Part shown: positions 7,556 to 15,716 of the stretch, piece after piece
How the letters are laid out: the number at the start of each line of letters is the position of its first letter
Numbering within the stretch: the stretch's first letter is position 1
From: a virus
DNA: 22,313 nucleotides
Virus record (IMG/VR): IMGVR_UViG_3300020020_000165
Coordinates: 1-22,313 of that record
Reading direction: 5' to 3' (one strand)
Position numbers and translations under genes: made by a program
Notes under the pieces: generated by a model
Seen by the model: the letters and a program-made list of their open reading frames with translations, nothing else
Told to the model about the DNA's origin: nothing
Databases searched by the model: none

Positions 7556-7978
7556 ATGGGCGCGCAACTGCAACTCGACTGGATCGGGATCACCCGTCGG
7601 CAATTGGAGATGATGCCCAAGATCCTCGCGGAGGACGCGACGCGGATCGCCGCCCGCGGGATCGCCGAGGCGCATTCGCGCGTCCGCATTCAGTACGTGT
7701 TGCACCGCGTCACCGGGAACCTGCTGAAGGGTCTCTCCGTGAAGGTGGTCTCGTCGGATCCCTTGAAGGTCGCCCACAAGGTGAGCTCCAACCAGTTCCA
7801 CGCGCACCTGTTCGAGATGGGGACCGCGCCGCGGCAGAACAAGCGGAAAGCGAACCGCGGCGCCGCGAAGCCGCAGAACGTGATCGCCTCGATCATGCCG
7901 CCCATCCGCGCCGCCTTCTACCGCGACATCAAAGCGATGATGGAGCGGTACGGGCTCCAGGTGTCCGGAGATGCCTGA
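7556..7978 (+). CDS. HK97 gp10-like neck/tail completion protein
   Basis: This 140-aa protein is predicted to act at the head-tail interface. A helical N-terminal half (LEMMPKILAEDATRIAARGIAEAHSR) is followed by TGNLLKGLSVKVV, a turn-strand element found in gp10-like proteins, then HAHLFEMGTAPR, the family's usual E-x-GT segment near a strand end. The C-terminus (MPPIRAAFYRDIKAMMERYGL) is helical. GGAGG lies 8 bases before the ATG, which directly follows the previous stop. Its location between head closure and tail terminator is the expected one. It overlaps the next gene by 8 bp. Confidence 0.82.
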   Translation: MGAQLQLDWIGITRRQLEMMPKILAEDATRIAARGIAEAHSRVRIQYVLHRVTGNLLKGLSVKVVSSDPLKVAHKVSSNQFHAHLFEMGTAPRQNKRKANRGAAKPQNVIASIMPPIRAAFYRDIKAMMERYGLQVSGDA

Positions 7979-8396
7979 GACCGCCGCGATCGACGAGGCG
8001 CTCGTCGACCTGTTGCAGGAGGACCCGACGCTCGCGGCGGTGATGCCGGACGGGGTCTACTGGGACGCGGGCCCGCCGAACGCGACCCGGCTCGTCGTCG
8101 TGTCGCGGGTCTCCCAGGTCGACGTGCAGGGATTCGACGGGCGCCCCTTCGACGACGTGATCTACAGTGTCCGCGCGGTCGCCCTGTCGACGCTCCCAGG
8201 CGCGAACGCGGACGCGCGGACCGCCGAGGCGCGGATCGACGCGCTCATCACCGCGGGGACGCTCACCGCGTCGGGGTATACCTTTATGGCGGCGCGCCGA
8301 CGGTCGCCGATCCATCTCACGGTCGTCGACGATGTCGACCCCTCGATTCGCTGGTTCTACCGCGGCGGGGAATATCAGATCGTCATGAGCACGTAA
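7971..8396 (+). CDS. Tail terminator protein
   Basis: The tail terminator caps the tail tube when it reaches full length and joins it to the neck. The 141-aa product has the usual layout: an N-terminal helix (AIDEALVDLLQEDPTLAAVM), a strand with DGVYWDAGPPNATRLVVVSR, a middle helix with TAEARIDALI, and C-terminal strands ending GGEYQIVMST. Such alternating strands and helices match lambda gpU-like and DUF3168-type terminators. GGAG abuts the ATG, too close for ideal use; an earlier AGGTG is 7 bases away. Function is mainly inferred from order and size. Confidence 0.75.
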   Translation: MPETAAIDEALVDLLQEDPTLAAVMPDGVYWDAGPPNATRLVVVSRVSQVDVQGFDGRPFDDVIYSVRAVALSTLPGANADARTAEARIDALITAGTLTASGYTFMAARRRSPIHLTVVDDVDPSIRWFYRGGEYQIVMST

Positions 8397-8411
8397 CCAG
8401 GGAGACCGACT

Positions 8412-8882
8412 ATGGCCCGCCGACACGGCAGTACTGGACAAGTAGCAATCGACCCGACGGGCGCCTCGACCTATGTTCCGGTCGCCGCGCTCAACGCCTG
8501 GACCCTCGATAGCGCGCGGGACAAGGTCGACGTAACCGCCTTCGGCGACGTGAATAAGCAGTACGTCGTCGGACTTCCGGACACCCGCGGGACCTTCGGC
8601 GGATGGTGGGACGAGCTCTCGACCCCCGACACGATCTTCGCGGTCGCGGGCGCGGATGTCCCCTGCGGGTTGAAGCTCACCCCGTCGACCATCACCCCGA
8701 CGTACTTCGCGAGCGGGCTCGCCTACCTCGACGCGAGTATCGACGTGAAGAGCGACGGCGCGGTCGCGATCTCGGGCGAGTGGGTCGCCGCGGGTCCGTG
8801 GCTCTGGGAGCCCCAGGGCGCGGTGCTCGGGCGCGGTTCGGAGCGGGCGCCCGGTCGCGAGCGCGCCGACGACGGACGCTAG
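8412..8882 (+). CDS. Major tail tube protein
   Basis: This protein polymerises as stacked rings to make the tail tube. The 156-aa product carries a recognisable tube-protein core: ALNAWTLDSARDKVDVTAFGD, then QYVVGLPDTRGTFGGWWDE, where a strand pair with a DVT and a turn with GTFGG are common, and SDGAVAISGEWVAAGPWLWE near the C-terminus. AGGGAG lies 7 bases before the ATG, the best ribosome site in this block and in keeping with high expression. An Arg/Gly-rich tail (about 138-156) is probably disordered. It sits between the tail terminator and the chaperones, as expected. Confidence 0.83.
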   Translation: MARRHGSTGQVAIDPTGASTYVPVAALNAWTLDSARDKVDVTAFGDVNKQYVVGLPDTRGTFGGWWDELSTPDTIFAVAGADVPCGLKLTPSTITPTYFASGLAYLDASIDVKSDGAVAISGEWVAAGPWLWEPQGAVLGRGSERAPGRERADDGR

Positions 8883-8897
8883 GCGCGCGGCGCGGGC

Positions 8898-9164
8898 ATG
8901 CCGATCACCGGGGTCGTCGGACAGGTGAAGTGGGGCTATTACATGGCGGGCGCGATCAACGGCTACCGCGTCGATCGCACCGCGACCGGATGGACGCTCG
9001 CGGCGACCCTCGTCGTGTCGGATGCCTTCAAGCTCGCGCAACGTCCGCTCACCTTCGTCGCCCCGTTCAAAACGGGTGAGTGGCGCTGGCCGATCGTGGA
9101 GCTCGTGATCCGTGACGGGTCGCTCTCGGCGACGCTCGGGAAGCTAGAAGAGGTGAGGCGTTGA
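8898..9164 (+). CDS. Small protein between tail tube and chaperones, function unknown
   Basis: The 88-aa product begins MPITGVVGQVKWGYY and contains WTLAATLVVSDAFKLAQRPL and EWRWPIVELVIRDGSLSATLG. The strand-rich, Trp-containing pattern is compact and looks like a complete small domain. I do not assign a family. The position right after the tube gene suggests a tail component or tube-assembly partner. No clear Shine-Dalgarno sequence precedes the ATG; the gap from the previous stop is 15 bp. Its stop overlaps the next start by one base. Confidence 0.7.
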   Translation: MPITGVVGQVKWGYYMAGAINGYRVDRTATGWTLAATLVVSDAFKLAQRPLTFVAPFKTGEWRWPIVELVIRDGSLSATLGKLEEVRR

Positions 9165-9613
9165 TGGGGTGTCGGATTGTCGTGCCGGATGTCGTCGTGC
9201 TCCCGCTCTCGGACGGGGACTCCCTCACGGTGAAAGCCCGCCTCAACTCCGGGGAGCACCGCGAGATGATTCGCGGCGGGGTCAGCTATGGACCCGACGG
9301 GGATCGCACCTTCGACCCGCTCCGCGGCGCGCTCGCGAAGATCCTCGCCTATCTCGTCGACTGGACGTTCCGCGGGCCCGACGGGCGGGTCGTGCTCATC
9401 CGCGACCAGGGCGCCGCGGTCGTCACCGAGGCGCTCGCGATGATCGACCCCGACTCCTATACGGAGGTGCTCCGCGCGATCGAAGCGCACGAGACCGCCC
9501 AGGAGGCGGACCGCGCCGCCAAAAAAAAGACCCCGGATGGGTCGCCGACGTTACTCGAGACCTCACGATCGCTCGTCGCTGCGGGTGGCGGTATGAGTGG
9601 GTCGTCGACCTAG
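9164..9613 (+). CDS. Tail assembly chaperone, zero-frame product (gpG-like)
   Basis: This protein is thought to coat the tape measure before tube assembly. The zero-frame product is 149 aa: a strand-rich first part (RIVVPDVVVLPLSDGDSLTVKARLN, containing an S-x-T-V-K motif), a helical middle with FDPLRGALAKILAYLVDWTF, then a charged linker with three Lys at the slip site. The start at ATG 9164 is preferred over the TTG at 9161 because GAGG lies 5 bases upstream and the ATG overlaps the previous stop by one base. Ribosomes that slip at 9523-9529 make the longer GT form. Identity rests on position before the tape measure, the two-frame layout and the slippery site. Confidence 0.8.
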   Translation: MGCRIVVPDVVVLPLSDGDSLTVKARLNSGEHREMIRGGVSYGPDGDRTFDPLRGALAKILAYLVDWTFRGPDGRVVLIRDQGAAVVTEALAMIDPDSYTEVLRAIEAHETAQEADRAAKKKTPDGSPTLLETSRSLVAAGGGMSGSST

Positions 9614-9675
9614 ACCGCGACGTGTACGACGTGCTCGTCGGACAACTCCAGGCAGAGGACAGGGACCGCGGATAA
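9164..9675 (+). CDS. Tail assembly chaperone, -1 frameshift product (gpGT-like)
   Basis: This is the joined product of 9164-9529 and 9529-9675 read after a -1 slip, about 170 aa. After the shared 122 residues, the new C-terminus runs DPGWVADVTRDLTIARRCGW and then RYEWVVDLDRDVYDVLVGQL. The YEW...DLD.YDVLV pattern is what T-domains of such chaperones look like, and its codons keep the G/C third-position bias only in the -1 frame. The stop at 9675 touches the tape measure ATG at 9676. In lambda the GT form links G to the tape measure; the same role is inferred here. Confidence 0.8.
9523..9529 (+). promoter_or_regulatory. Slippery heptamer for -1 ribosomal frameshift
   Basis: The heptamer A AAA AAG lies within a run of eight A followed by G, an extreme exception in this G+C-rich genome. 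In the zero frame it reads AAA AAA AAG. After slipping, decoding continues at GAC (9529). No downstream pseudoknot was resolved by eye. Confidence 0.85.
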
Positions 9676-11433
9676 ATGGCGATCACCGGGGCGCTCGTCG
9701 CGGACTTTTCATCCTTCATTGGCGAGGCCGCGAAGGCGGAGACCTCGTTGAAGGGGATGGAACGCGCCGCGGTCACGACCGAAAAGGCGCTCGACAAGAT
9801 GGTCGACGGGGTCGACACCGCGCCCGCGGTCGCCGAGGTGTCGAAGCTCGACGGCGCCCTCAAAGGGGTCTCCGCCTCCGCGAAAGGCTCCGTCACCCCC
9901 GCGCTCGACGAGCTCGGCTCGGTCACCGTCGACACGACGGGGAAAACCAAAGGCTTTAAGGACTCCCTGTCCGAGGTGGACAAGGTCCTTGCCGCGGCGG
10001 GGATCAACCTGGGTCCGCTCCCGAAGGCGCTCGACCAACTCTCGTCCGCGGCGGACGGGTCCTCGACCGCGCTCGGGATGCTCGGGAAAGCCTTTCTCGT
10101 CGTCGCGACCGCCAAAGCGGCCTGGGACACCGGGCGATGGATCGCCGAGCTCGGCGGGCTCGACGATAAGGTCGCGGACTTCGCCGCAGGGCTCATGGGG
10201 ACGAGCTCGTCGGCGGTCGAAGCCGCCGCCGCCCAGGAGACCCTCGCGAAAGCCTCCGCGATCGCGGGTCAAGACATTACGAACATGACCTCCGCGGTCC
10301 GGATCCTCACCCGCGCCCAACAGGATCAATTTGCCGCCAACGTCGAAACGAATAAAGAGCTCGAAAAGACCGCCAAAGAGGCGGAGAAGGCCGCGCAGTT
10401 CTCCGCAAAGCTCTTCAGTCAGGACGATATTGAGCGCGCCTGGACCTACGTCACCGCCCTCAACGGGGTGGAGAACGTCACGAAGCTCACGACCGACAAG
10501 AAAAAAGAGCTCAACCGCGCGGTGACGGACGCGATCGACGCTTACCACGCGCTCGGCGAGCACGCGCCGAAGGCGCTCCGCGACATCGCCTCCGCGACGA
10601 CCCCGCTCATCACCGTGACCGCCTCGTTCGCGTCGGTGTCGTCGGGGGTCTGGGCGCAGTTCAAGTCCCAGGCGGAGGCGGGCGGGGACACGATCGCGAA
10701 GGTGACGGACAAAGCCAAACTCGACTGGACCGACCTGGGGCGGGTGACGCTCGCGGAGCTCGTCCAAACCGCGACCGAGGCACAGGAGAAATACGACTTC
10801 GTCGCGAGCGCCTCCGAAAGCGCGACCACGAAGGAAATCGACGATGTCCGCCGCCTCCGCGACGAGGCCCAAGCCGCGGTCGACGCCTGGGGCGGCGCGA
10901 CGCTCGACGCCTACGACGACATCAAAGACGCCTCGACCGCGACGACGAACAAGCAGATCGCCGATAACAAAGCCGTCGTCGATAACGTGAAGACCTCCTG
11001 GATCGACGCGATGTCGGCGGTCTCCGCCGGAATGGGGACGATGACGGGGACGGTCTCCGGGGTCGTCGACACGTCGAACGCGAACCGCACCGCGATCCAG
11101 CGCGCCTGGGACGAAAACCGTTACTTCGGCCCCGTGACGGGCGGGACCCCGGAGAACCCGAAGGGGACCGGACCCAACTGGTCCGCGCTCGGGTTCCGCG
11201 CCGACGGCGGGCCGGTGCGCGCGGGCGCGCCCTACCTCGTCGGGGAGCGCGGGCCCGAGCTCATGGTCCCCTCGAGCTCGGGGCGGGTCGCCGCGGCGGG
11301 GACCTTCGGCGGCGGGATCACGGTGAACATCTCGACGGTGATGGGGAACCCGCAGGAGATTGCCCGCGTCGTGTCCGCGGCGCTCGTCGACACCGCCCGC
11401 GCCCAGGGCGCCCGCCTTCCGGTCGGAGGCTAA
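9676..11433 (+). CDS. Tape measure protein (short)
   Basis: This protein sets tail length and is ejected ahead of DNA. The 585-aa product has long Ala/Lys/Glu-rich helical stretches (about 20-100 and 190-280), a more hydrophobic segment near 130-155 (LGMLGKAFLVVATAKAAW), and more helices to about 480. The C-terminus carries FRADGGPVRAGAPYLVGERG followed by PELMVP, a signature of tape measure C-termini. No lysozyme or peptidase motif was noticed. Using the established rule of about 0.15 nm per residue, the tail would be near 88 nm. It starts one base after the GT stop, with AGGGA 10 bases upstream. Confidence 0.88.
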   Translation: MAITGALVADFSSFIGEAAKAETSLKGMERAAVTTEKALDKMVDGVDTAPAVAEVSKLDGALKGVSASAKGSVTPALDELGSVTVDTTGKTKGFKDSLSEVDKVLAAAGINLGPLPKALDQLSSAADGSSTALGMLGKAFLVVATAKAAWDTGRWIAELGGLDDKVADFAAGLMGTSSSAVEAAAAQETLAKASAIAGQDITNMTSAVRILTRAQQDQFAANVETNKELEKTAKEAEKAAQFSAKLFSQDDIERAWTYVTALNGVENVTKLTTDKKKELNRAVTDAIDAYHALGEHAPKALRDIASATTPLITVTASFASVSSGVWAQFKSQAEAGGDTIAKVTDKAKLDWTDLGRVTLAELVQTATEAQEKYDFVASASESATTKEIDDVRRLRDEAQAAVDAWGGATLDAYDDIKDASTATTNKQIADNKAVVDNVKTSWIDAMSAVSAGMGTMTGTVSGVVDTSNANRTAIQRAWDENRYFGPVTGGTPENPKGTGPNWSALGFRADGGPVRAGAPYLVGERGPELMVPSSSGRVAAAGTFGGGITVNISTVMGNPQEIARVVSAALVDTARAQGARLPVGG

Positions 11434-11436
11434 CCC

Positions 11437-14400
11437 GTGGCGGCGCCCAAGACCGCCGCGCGGGCCGGGATCGCCCGCTCAGGCGACGCGCGGAGTGGCT
11501 ATCCGATCCCGGTCGGGGCGCGAGCGCTGCTCTACGCGCTCAGTAACGTCGCCCGCTCGGGCGCGACGCGGTCGAACTACACCGACGGGCGGGTCTACAT
11601 CTCCATCGGCGGGATCCAGGTCGGGACCGGGCGCCCCGACCCCGACGCGCGCGTCCTCGTCGCGACTGCCTCCCTGCGGGACGAGCTCCACGAGGCGCCG
11701 ACGACCGCGACGCTCACCGCGGTCGGGTTCGTCCCCGAAATCGGCGACCCCGTGACGATCACGATCGGGAGCCGCAACAACGGCAACGCCGAGTTTACCG
11801 GGACGGTCCTTCGCACGACCCACGGGGCGATCACGTCCGATGCGTCCGTCGACCAAGTGCAACTCGCCTGTATCGACCCGACCTGGGGACTCGACACCCG
11901 CCTCGTCTCCGCCTACTTCACGGGGAGCGCCTCGACCATTGCCGCGGCGCTCGTCGCCGGATGGGCGCCGGGATACACGACGCAGATCCAACCCGGGCTC
12001 GCGACCCTGTCGGGCGGGGTCACCTTCACGAACCAAGAGCTCTCGGACTGCCTCACCCATCTCTGCAAGCGGATCGGCACGACGTGGAGATGTGACTACG
12101 CGAAGGTCGTCCACATCCCCGCGGACTACCCCGAAGAGACCGCGCCCTCCGAGCTCAATGCCGTCCACCCGAGCCTCGCGAACTTCTGGCACGATGTCGA
12201 CCTGTCGCAGCAGGTCACCCGCGTCCACGTCGAAGGCGGCGGAGTCACCGCCGCGGCGACGCTCCCGCCCGGGGAGCCCATGATCCCGCTCATCGGGGAC
12301 CCGTCATGGTACGACCCGGCGGGCGGGGTCGTCGTGTCGGGTCCGCAACGGATCCGGTATACCGGGGTGTCCCAGGGCGGCGGAGGCGGGCTCGTCGGGA
12401 CGGGCGCGGGTCCGACGGGCGCGGTCGGGCTCACCCAGGCGGCGGGGACCGGGGTCCCGCCTGGGGCGCACGGCTACGCGATCACCTTCCAGACCGGGAC
12501 CGGGGAAAGCCTCGCGGGTCCGGTCTCGACGATCGTGAGCGGGGCGATCGCGCCGCCGACCGTGGCCCCGGTCGCGGGCGCCCCGACTGCGGGGCTCGGG
12601 CCCGACCCCGGCTATCACGAGTACGCGATCACCTTCGTGACCGCGACCGGGGAGACCGCCGCGGGTCCGCGCGTCGGGCAGATCACCGCCGCAACCCCCG
12701 CGCCGGGGAGCGCGCCGACGGTCGGGGCGGCGCAACCGGGCGCGGGACTGGAACAGGGGACCCACGACTATCAGGTCACCTTCACGACCGCGACCGGGGA
12801 GACCACGCCGGGTCCGGTCTCGGGCGCGGTGCTCATCGCGCCGATCACGACCCCCGCGCACCCGCCGACCCTGGAAGCCTCCGCGAACGGGCTCGCGGCC
12901 TTCTGGGAACCCGGCGACAGTCTCATCTATGCGTACACCTGGATGACCCCGGCGGGGGGAGAGACCCTCGTCGGGCCCTACGCGAGCATCGTCGCCAAGA
13001 GTGGCGGGACGCTCGTGAAGTTCTGGGAGGACGCGATCGTTCCGCTCGGGGTGTCCTCCCTCCGCCTGTACCGCTATGTCACCGGGTCGCGGACCGAGCT
13101 CCGGATCGCCGCGACGATCCCCGCGACGACCCAGGCGTTTTGGGATTACGGCACGACCCAGGAGCATCCGAACCCGATCACCCCGGGCCCGCCGTCGACC
13201 TCGACCGCCGCGAGCTCGGGGATCGTCCCGCTCTCCGCGATCCCGCTCGGGCCCGCGGGGACGGGGATCACCGGGCGCAAACTTTACCGCCGCTCCCAGG
13301 GCGCCGGGTTCCGTCTGCTCGCGGCGCTCGCGAACAATACCGCGACGACCTATACGGACGCGACCCCGAGCGCGAGCCTGGGCGCCGCCCCGCCCGCGAG
13401 CTCGACCGCCGGGTCGCACCGGATCCCGCTCTCGGGGCTCCAGGTCCCCGATAACCCGCTCGTGACGACCCGCAAGCTCTACGGGACCGCCGCGGGCGGC
13501 GCCGGGGCGGAGGCGCTCCGGTTCGTCGCCGACATCGGGCGGACCGCGACGACCTACACGGTCGCGACCCAGGACAGCGCGCTCGGCGCCGCCCCGCCCG
13601 CGAGCTCGACCGCCTTCGCGCAACAGGTCCAGGTCTCCGGCATCCCGCTCGGGTCCTCCGCGGTCACCGCGCGCAAACTCTATCGGACCGCCGCGAATGC
13701 CGCGGGGCTCCAGTTCCTCGTCACGATCGCCAACAACACGACGACGACCTTTCTCGACGCGATCGGGGATGCCGCGCTCGGCGCCGCCCCGCCGACCGTC
13801 GACACCTCCGCCTTGCAGCAGCCGCAGGGACAGGTCCTCGCGGGCTCGACGGTGCTCCCGGTCGCGAGCCTCGCCGCCTTCCCGCCTGGAGGCGGGTGGG
13901 CGGTGATCGGGAACGGGACCCAGGTGATCAAATACGGGGCGCTCACCGCTGGGGCGCTCACCGGGATCCCCGCGGCGGGGACGGGCGCGATCACCGCGTC
14001 GATCGCCTACAACTCCACGGTGACGGCGGCGCCGATGCTCACCGGGATCCCGACGAGCCTCGCGCGGCGGGTCCGCGACGCGCGGGAGGCGCTCGACGAC
14101 GCGCGCGACGACCTCCGCGACGCGCTCGACGAGGCGCTCGAGGACCGGGACCCCGGCGGGGTCGTCAACCCCCAGGCGGAGGTGGACCCCTTCGCGACCG
14201 AACCGGGACCGATTCGCTACCCCATCCTGCGCGGGTCGGATGTCAACCTGTGGATCACCGAGACCGACGCCGCGGCGGTCGCCTCGCGCGCCGCGCTCCT
14301 GGGGACCGACGGGATCCAAGAGGACTACCACCAGGACCGACGGCTCGGGCGCGGGGAGGCGCGGGCGCGGGCGCTCGCGATCCTCCAACTCAAGAAAGAC

Positions 14401-14625
14401 CCGCTCGTGACGGTCCGGTATACCTGTCGCGATAGCAATACCCGCGCGGGGCGGACGGTCGTCGTGAACCTGGGCGACCCCTACAACCTGTACAAGGTCC
14501 CGCTCGTGATTCAATCGGTCACGACGACGTTTATCGCGACCCGGTCGGGCGCGCTCGCGACGCATACCGTCGAAGCGAGCTCCGCGCGGCTCACCTTTGA
14601 GCAACTCGTCGCGATGATTCGCTAG
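11437..14625 (+). CDS. Large tail hub protein with inserted beta-repeat modules
   Basis: The 1062-aa product appears to be a hub domain split by an insertion. Residues 45-270 (VYISIGGIQVGTG, DPVTITIG, GTVLRTTHG, WRCDYAKVVHIP) and 925-1060 (REDAIRED-like order not seen, but RGSDVNLWITE and NLGDPYNLYKVP) resemble tail-hub proteins of the gpD/gp27 type. Between them are three TATGE-type modules (about 340-370, 390-420, 440-470) plus a degenerate fourth (498-520), then modules with R-K-L-Y-R/G cores (about 540-590, 600-660, 665-727, 730-790), a module with SLAAFPPGGGWAVIGNG (800-870) and a charged helix (876-903). The inserted modules are probably Ig- or fibronectin-like host-binding domains. The start is GTG with GGAGG 7 bases upstream. 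Confidence 0.75.
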   Translation: MAAPKTAARAGIARSGDARSGYPIPVGARALLYALSNVARSGATRSNYTDGRVYISIGGIQVGTGRPDPDARVLVATASLRDELHEAPTTATLTAVGFVPEIGDPVTITIGSRNNGNAEFTGTVLRTTHGAITSDASVDQVQLACIDPTWGLDTRLVSAYFTGSASTIAAALVAGWAPGYTTQIQPGLATLSGGVTFTNQELSDCLTHLCKRIGTTWRCDYAKVVHIPADYPEETAPSELNAVHPSLANFWHDVDLSQQVTRVHVEGGGVTAAATLPPGEPMIPLIGDPSWYDPAGGVVVSGPQRIRYTGVSQGGGGGLVGTGAGPTGAVGLTQAAGTGVPPGAHGYAITFQTGTGESLAGPVSTIVSGAIAPPTVAPVAGAPTAGLGPDPGYHEYAITFVTATGETAAGPRVGQITAATPAPGSAPTVGAAQPGAGLEQGTHDYQVTFTTATGETTPGPVSGAVLIAPITTPAHPPTLEASANGLAAFWEPGDSLIYAYTWMTPAGGETLVGPYASIVAKSGGTLVKFWEDAIVPLGVSSLRLYRYVTGSRTELRIAATIPATTQAFWDYGTTQEHPNPITPGPPSTSTAASSGIVPLSAIPLGPAGTGITGRKLYRRSQGAGFRLLAALANNTATTYTDATPSASLGAAPPASSTAGSHRIPLSGLQVPDNPLVTTRKLYGTAAGGAGAEALRFVADIGRTATTYTVATQDSALGAAPPASSTAFAQQVQVSGIPLGSSAVTARKLYRTAANAAGLQFLVTIANNTTTTFLDAIGDAALGAAPPTVDTSALQQPQGQVLAGSTVLPVASLAAFPPGGGWAVIGNGTQVIKYGALTAGALTGIPAAGTGAITASIAYNSTVTAAPMLTGIPTSLARRVRDAREALDDARDDLRDALDEALEDRDPGGVVNPQAEVDPFATEPGPIRYPILRGSDVNLWITETDAAAVASRAALLGTDGIQEDYHQDRRLGRGEARARALAILQLKKDPLVTVRYTCRDSNTRAGRTVVVNLGDPYNLYKVPLVIQSVTTTFIATRSGALATHTVEASSARLTFEQLVAMIR
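13381..13614 (+). repeat. 30-bp exact repeats marking duplicated modules in the hub gene
   Basis: Identical 30-bp copies lie at 13381-13410 and 13585-13614, 204 bp (68 codons) apart, encoding GAAPPASSTA. A shorter match (14 bp) starts at 13780, 195 bp further on. Identity at silent sites suggests recent duplication or gene conversion between linker segments. Confidence 0.85.
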
Positions 14626-14633
14626 GAGCTCCC

Positions 14634-15089
14634 ATGGCAGTCACGATTACGCGGACCCCCTGGATCGACGACGACGGGACCGGGACAACCGGAACCGTGT
14701 TGAATAACGCGATCAAAACCGAGCTCTACGGGCAGATCGACGCGGCGCTCGCACAGGTCCCGCAGACCGGCGCCCGCCTCACCGCGCCCGCGTTCCTCAC
14801 GGCGAACGGGTTTACGGCGGTCGCCTCCGGGGTCCCGACGCTCGCGTTCAATATCCCCGGCGGCGGTCGGCAGGGGATCCTTGAAGTGTGGACGATGCTC
14901 CCCGGCTCGGGGCTCTCCGCCTGGGGCGCCGCCGCGCGGATCTTGTGGGACGGCTACGCCTCCGTCGTCATGACGACCAACAAAACGCCGTACATGGAGA
15001 TCACGACGGACGGCGCCGCCGGGGTCTTTCTCACCGTCGGACAGACGCATTCTGGGGTCGCGTGGGGATATACGCTGCTCGGGGTCTAG
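14634..15089 (+). CDS. Small tail-tip/minor structural protein
   Basis: The 151-aa product opens MAVTITRTPWIDDDGTGTTG, then TVLNNAIKTELYGQID. This opening recurs in phage tail-associated proteins encoded after the hub gene. The rest is strand-rich with GVPTLAFNIPGGGRQGILEV and ends VAWGYTLLGV. It may be a small receptor-contacting or tip-stabilising protein. AGGAG lies 5 bases before the ATG. Its stop shares the palindrome CTAG with the stop of a minus-strand gene. Recognition is by pattern only. Confidence 0.65.
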   Translation: MAVTITRTPWIDDDGTGTTGTVLNNAIKTELYGQIDAALAQVPQTGARLTAPAFLTANGFTAVASGVPTLAFNIPGGGRQGILEVWTMLPGSGLSAWGAAARILWDGYASVVMTTNKTPYMEITTDGAAGVFLTVGQTHSGVAWGYTLLGV

Positions 15090-15253
15090 CCGGGGCGCCC
15101 TGCGCGGAGCTCGTCGCGCCACGACACGAGACACCGCGGACAGACCGGGACGTATGCTCCGGGCGCGACCTCGACGGGGCGGAGGTACTGCGCCTCCAGG
15201 CGGGCATGGCAGACCGGGCAGACGATCAGTAACGTCGACACAGGATCGGGCAT
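15086..15253 (-). CDS. 55-aa zinc-ribbon protein on the minus strand
   Basis: The minus strand encodes MPDPVSTLLIVCPVCHARLE, and later VPVCPRCLVSWRDELRAGRP. Two CxxC knuckles (C12/C15 and C38/C41) spaced 22 residues apart fit a small zinc ribbon. Codons keep the strong G/C third-position bias of real genes here (GTC, CTC, GCG, GAC). The gene fills the gap exactly: its stop shares CTAG (15086-15089) with the tail gene and its ATG shares CATG (15251-15254) with the divergent gene. No good Shine-Dalgarno sequence precedes it. A start further upstream cannot be excluded. Zinc ribbons often bind nucleic acid or partner proteins; the role is unknown. Confidence 0.55.
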   Translation of the reverse strand: MPDPVSTLLIVCPVCHARLEAQYLRPVEVAPGAYVPVCPRCLVSWRDELRAGRPG

Positions 15254-15638
15254 GGGCTCAGAGTCTACGCGCGGTCCGCGGCTCCTGCGTCAAGGGGTCC
15301 TCTGTGGCGCCCCCGAGCCCGCCCAGGCGGTCGACGACGACCCGGAGGCACTCCCCCCGCCCGACCGCCTCGCGACCTCTGGGGTCGTCTGTGCGACCTG
15401 TGGGGCGGACGTGGCGACCGGGGAGGCGCATACGGTGGAGTGCGACGCGCTCCACGGGCCGTATTGCCCGCCCTGGGTCCCGAGCCCGCCGCCCGCGCTG
15501 GTGGAGCGGCTCACCCGCGCCGCCGACACCTATCCGTTCCTCCGGCGGCTCCTGCTCGACGCGGTCGACGCGCTCACCCAGGTCGACGAGGCGCCCGTCC
15601 GCTCCCGAGGCGGGACACCCCTACAAGTAGTGGATTGA
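15252..15638 (+). CDS. Hypothetical protein with a Cys/His cluster
   Basis: The 128-aa product is not recognised. A probable metal site lies at about residues 46-72: VVCATCGADVATGEAHTVEC and then PYCPPW. A helical C-terminus follows (LVERLTRAADTYPFLRRLLL and a further short helix). AGGA stands 6 bases before the ATG. The first 20 codons have weaker G/C third-position bias than the rest, so the true N-terminus may be shorter, but no other good start is in frame. It overlaps the start of the zinc-ribbon gene on the other strand. A strong hairpin stands about 50 bp after its stop. Confidence 0.6.
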   Translation: MGSESTRGPRLLRQGVLCGAPEPAQAVDDDPEALPPPDRLATSGVVCATCGADVATGEAHTVECDALHGPYCPPWVPSPPPALVERLTRAADTYPFLRRLLLDAVDALTQVDEAPVRSRGGTPLQVVD

Positions 15639-15688
15639 TCAGGCGGACGGGGATCCGGTAGTCTCCCGATCGGTCCCGTACGACGAAA

Positions 15689-15716
15689 GCGGCGCCCCCT
15701 GGGAGGGAGGCGCCGC
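15689..15716. terminator. Strong hairpin, possible terminator
   Basis: GCGGCGCC (15689-15696) and GGCGCCGC (15709-15716) form a perfect 8-bp stem about 50 bp after the stop at 15638. No T-run follows on the plus strand. On the minus strand the stem is followed by TTTCG, a weak tract. A terminator role is plausible but unproved. Confidence 0.4.

Noticed and set aside
13381-13793. Spaced repeats resembling an array of mobile or CRISPR units
   Set aside because: The repeats are in frame inside the hub gene and mark duplicated protein modules.
12304-14604. Open minus-strand frame of 766 codons
   Set aside because: It is the shadow of the hub gene and has low-complexity Arg/Gly/Asp composition.
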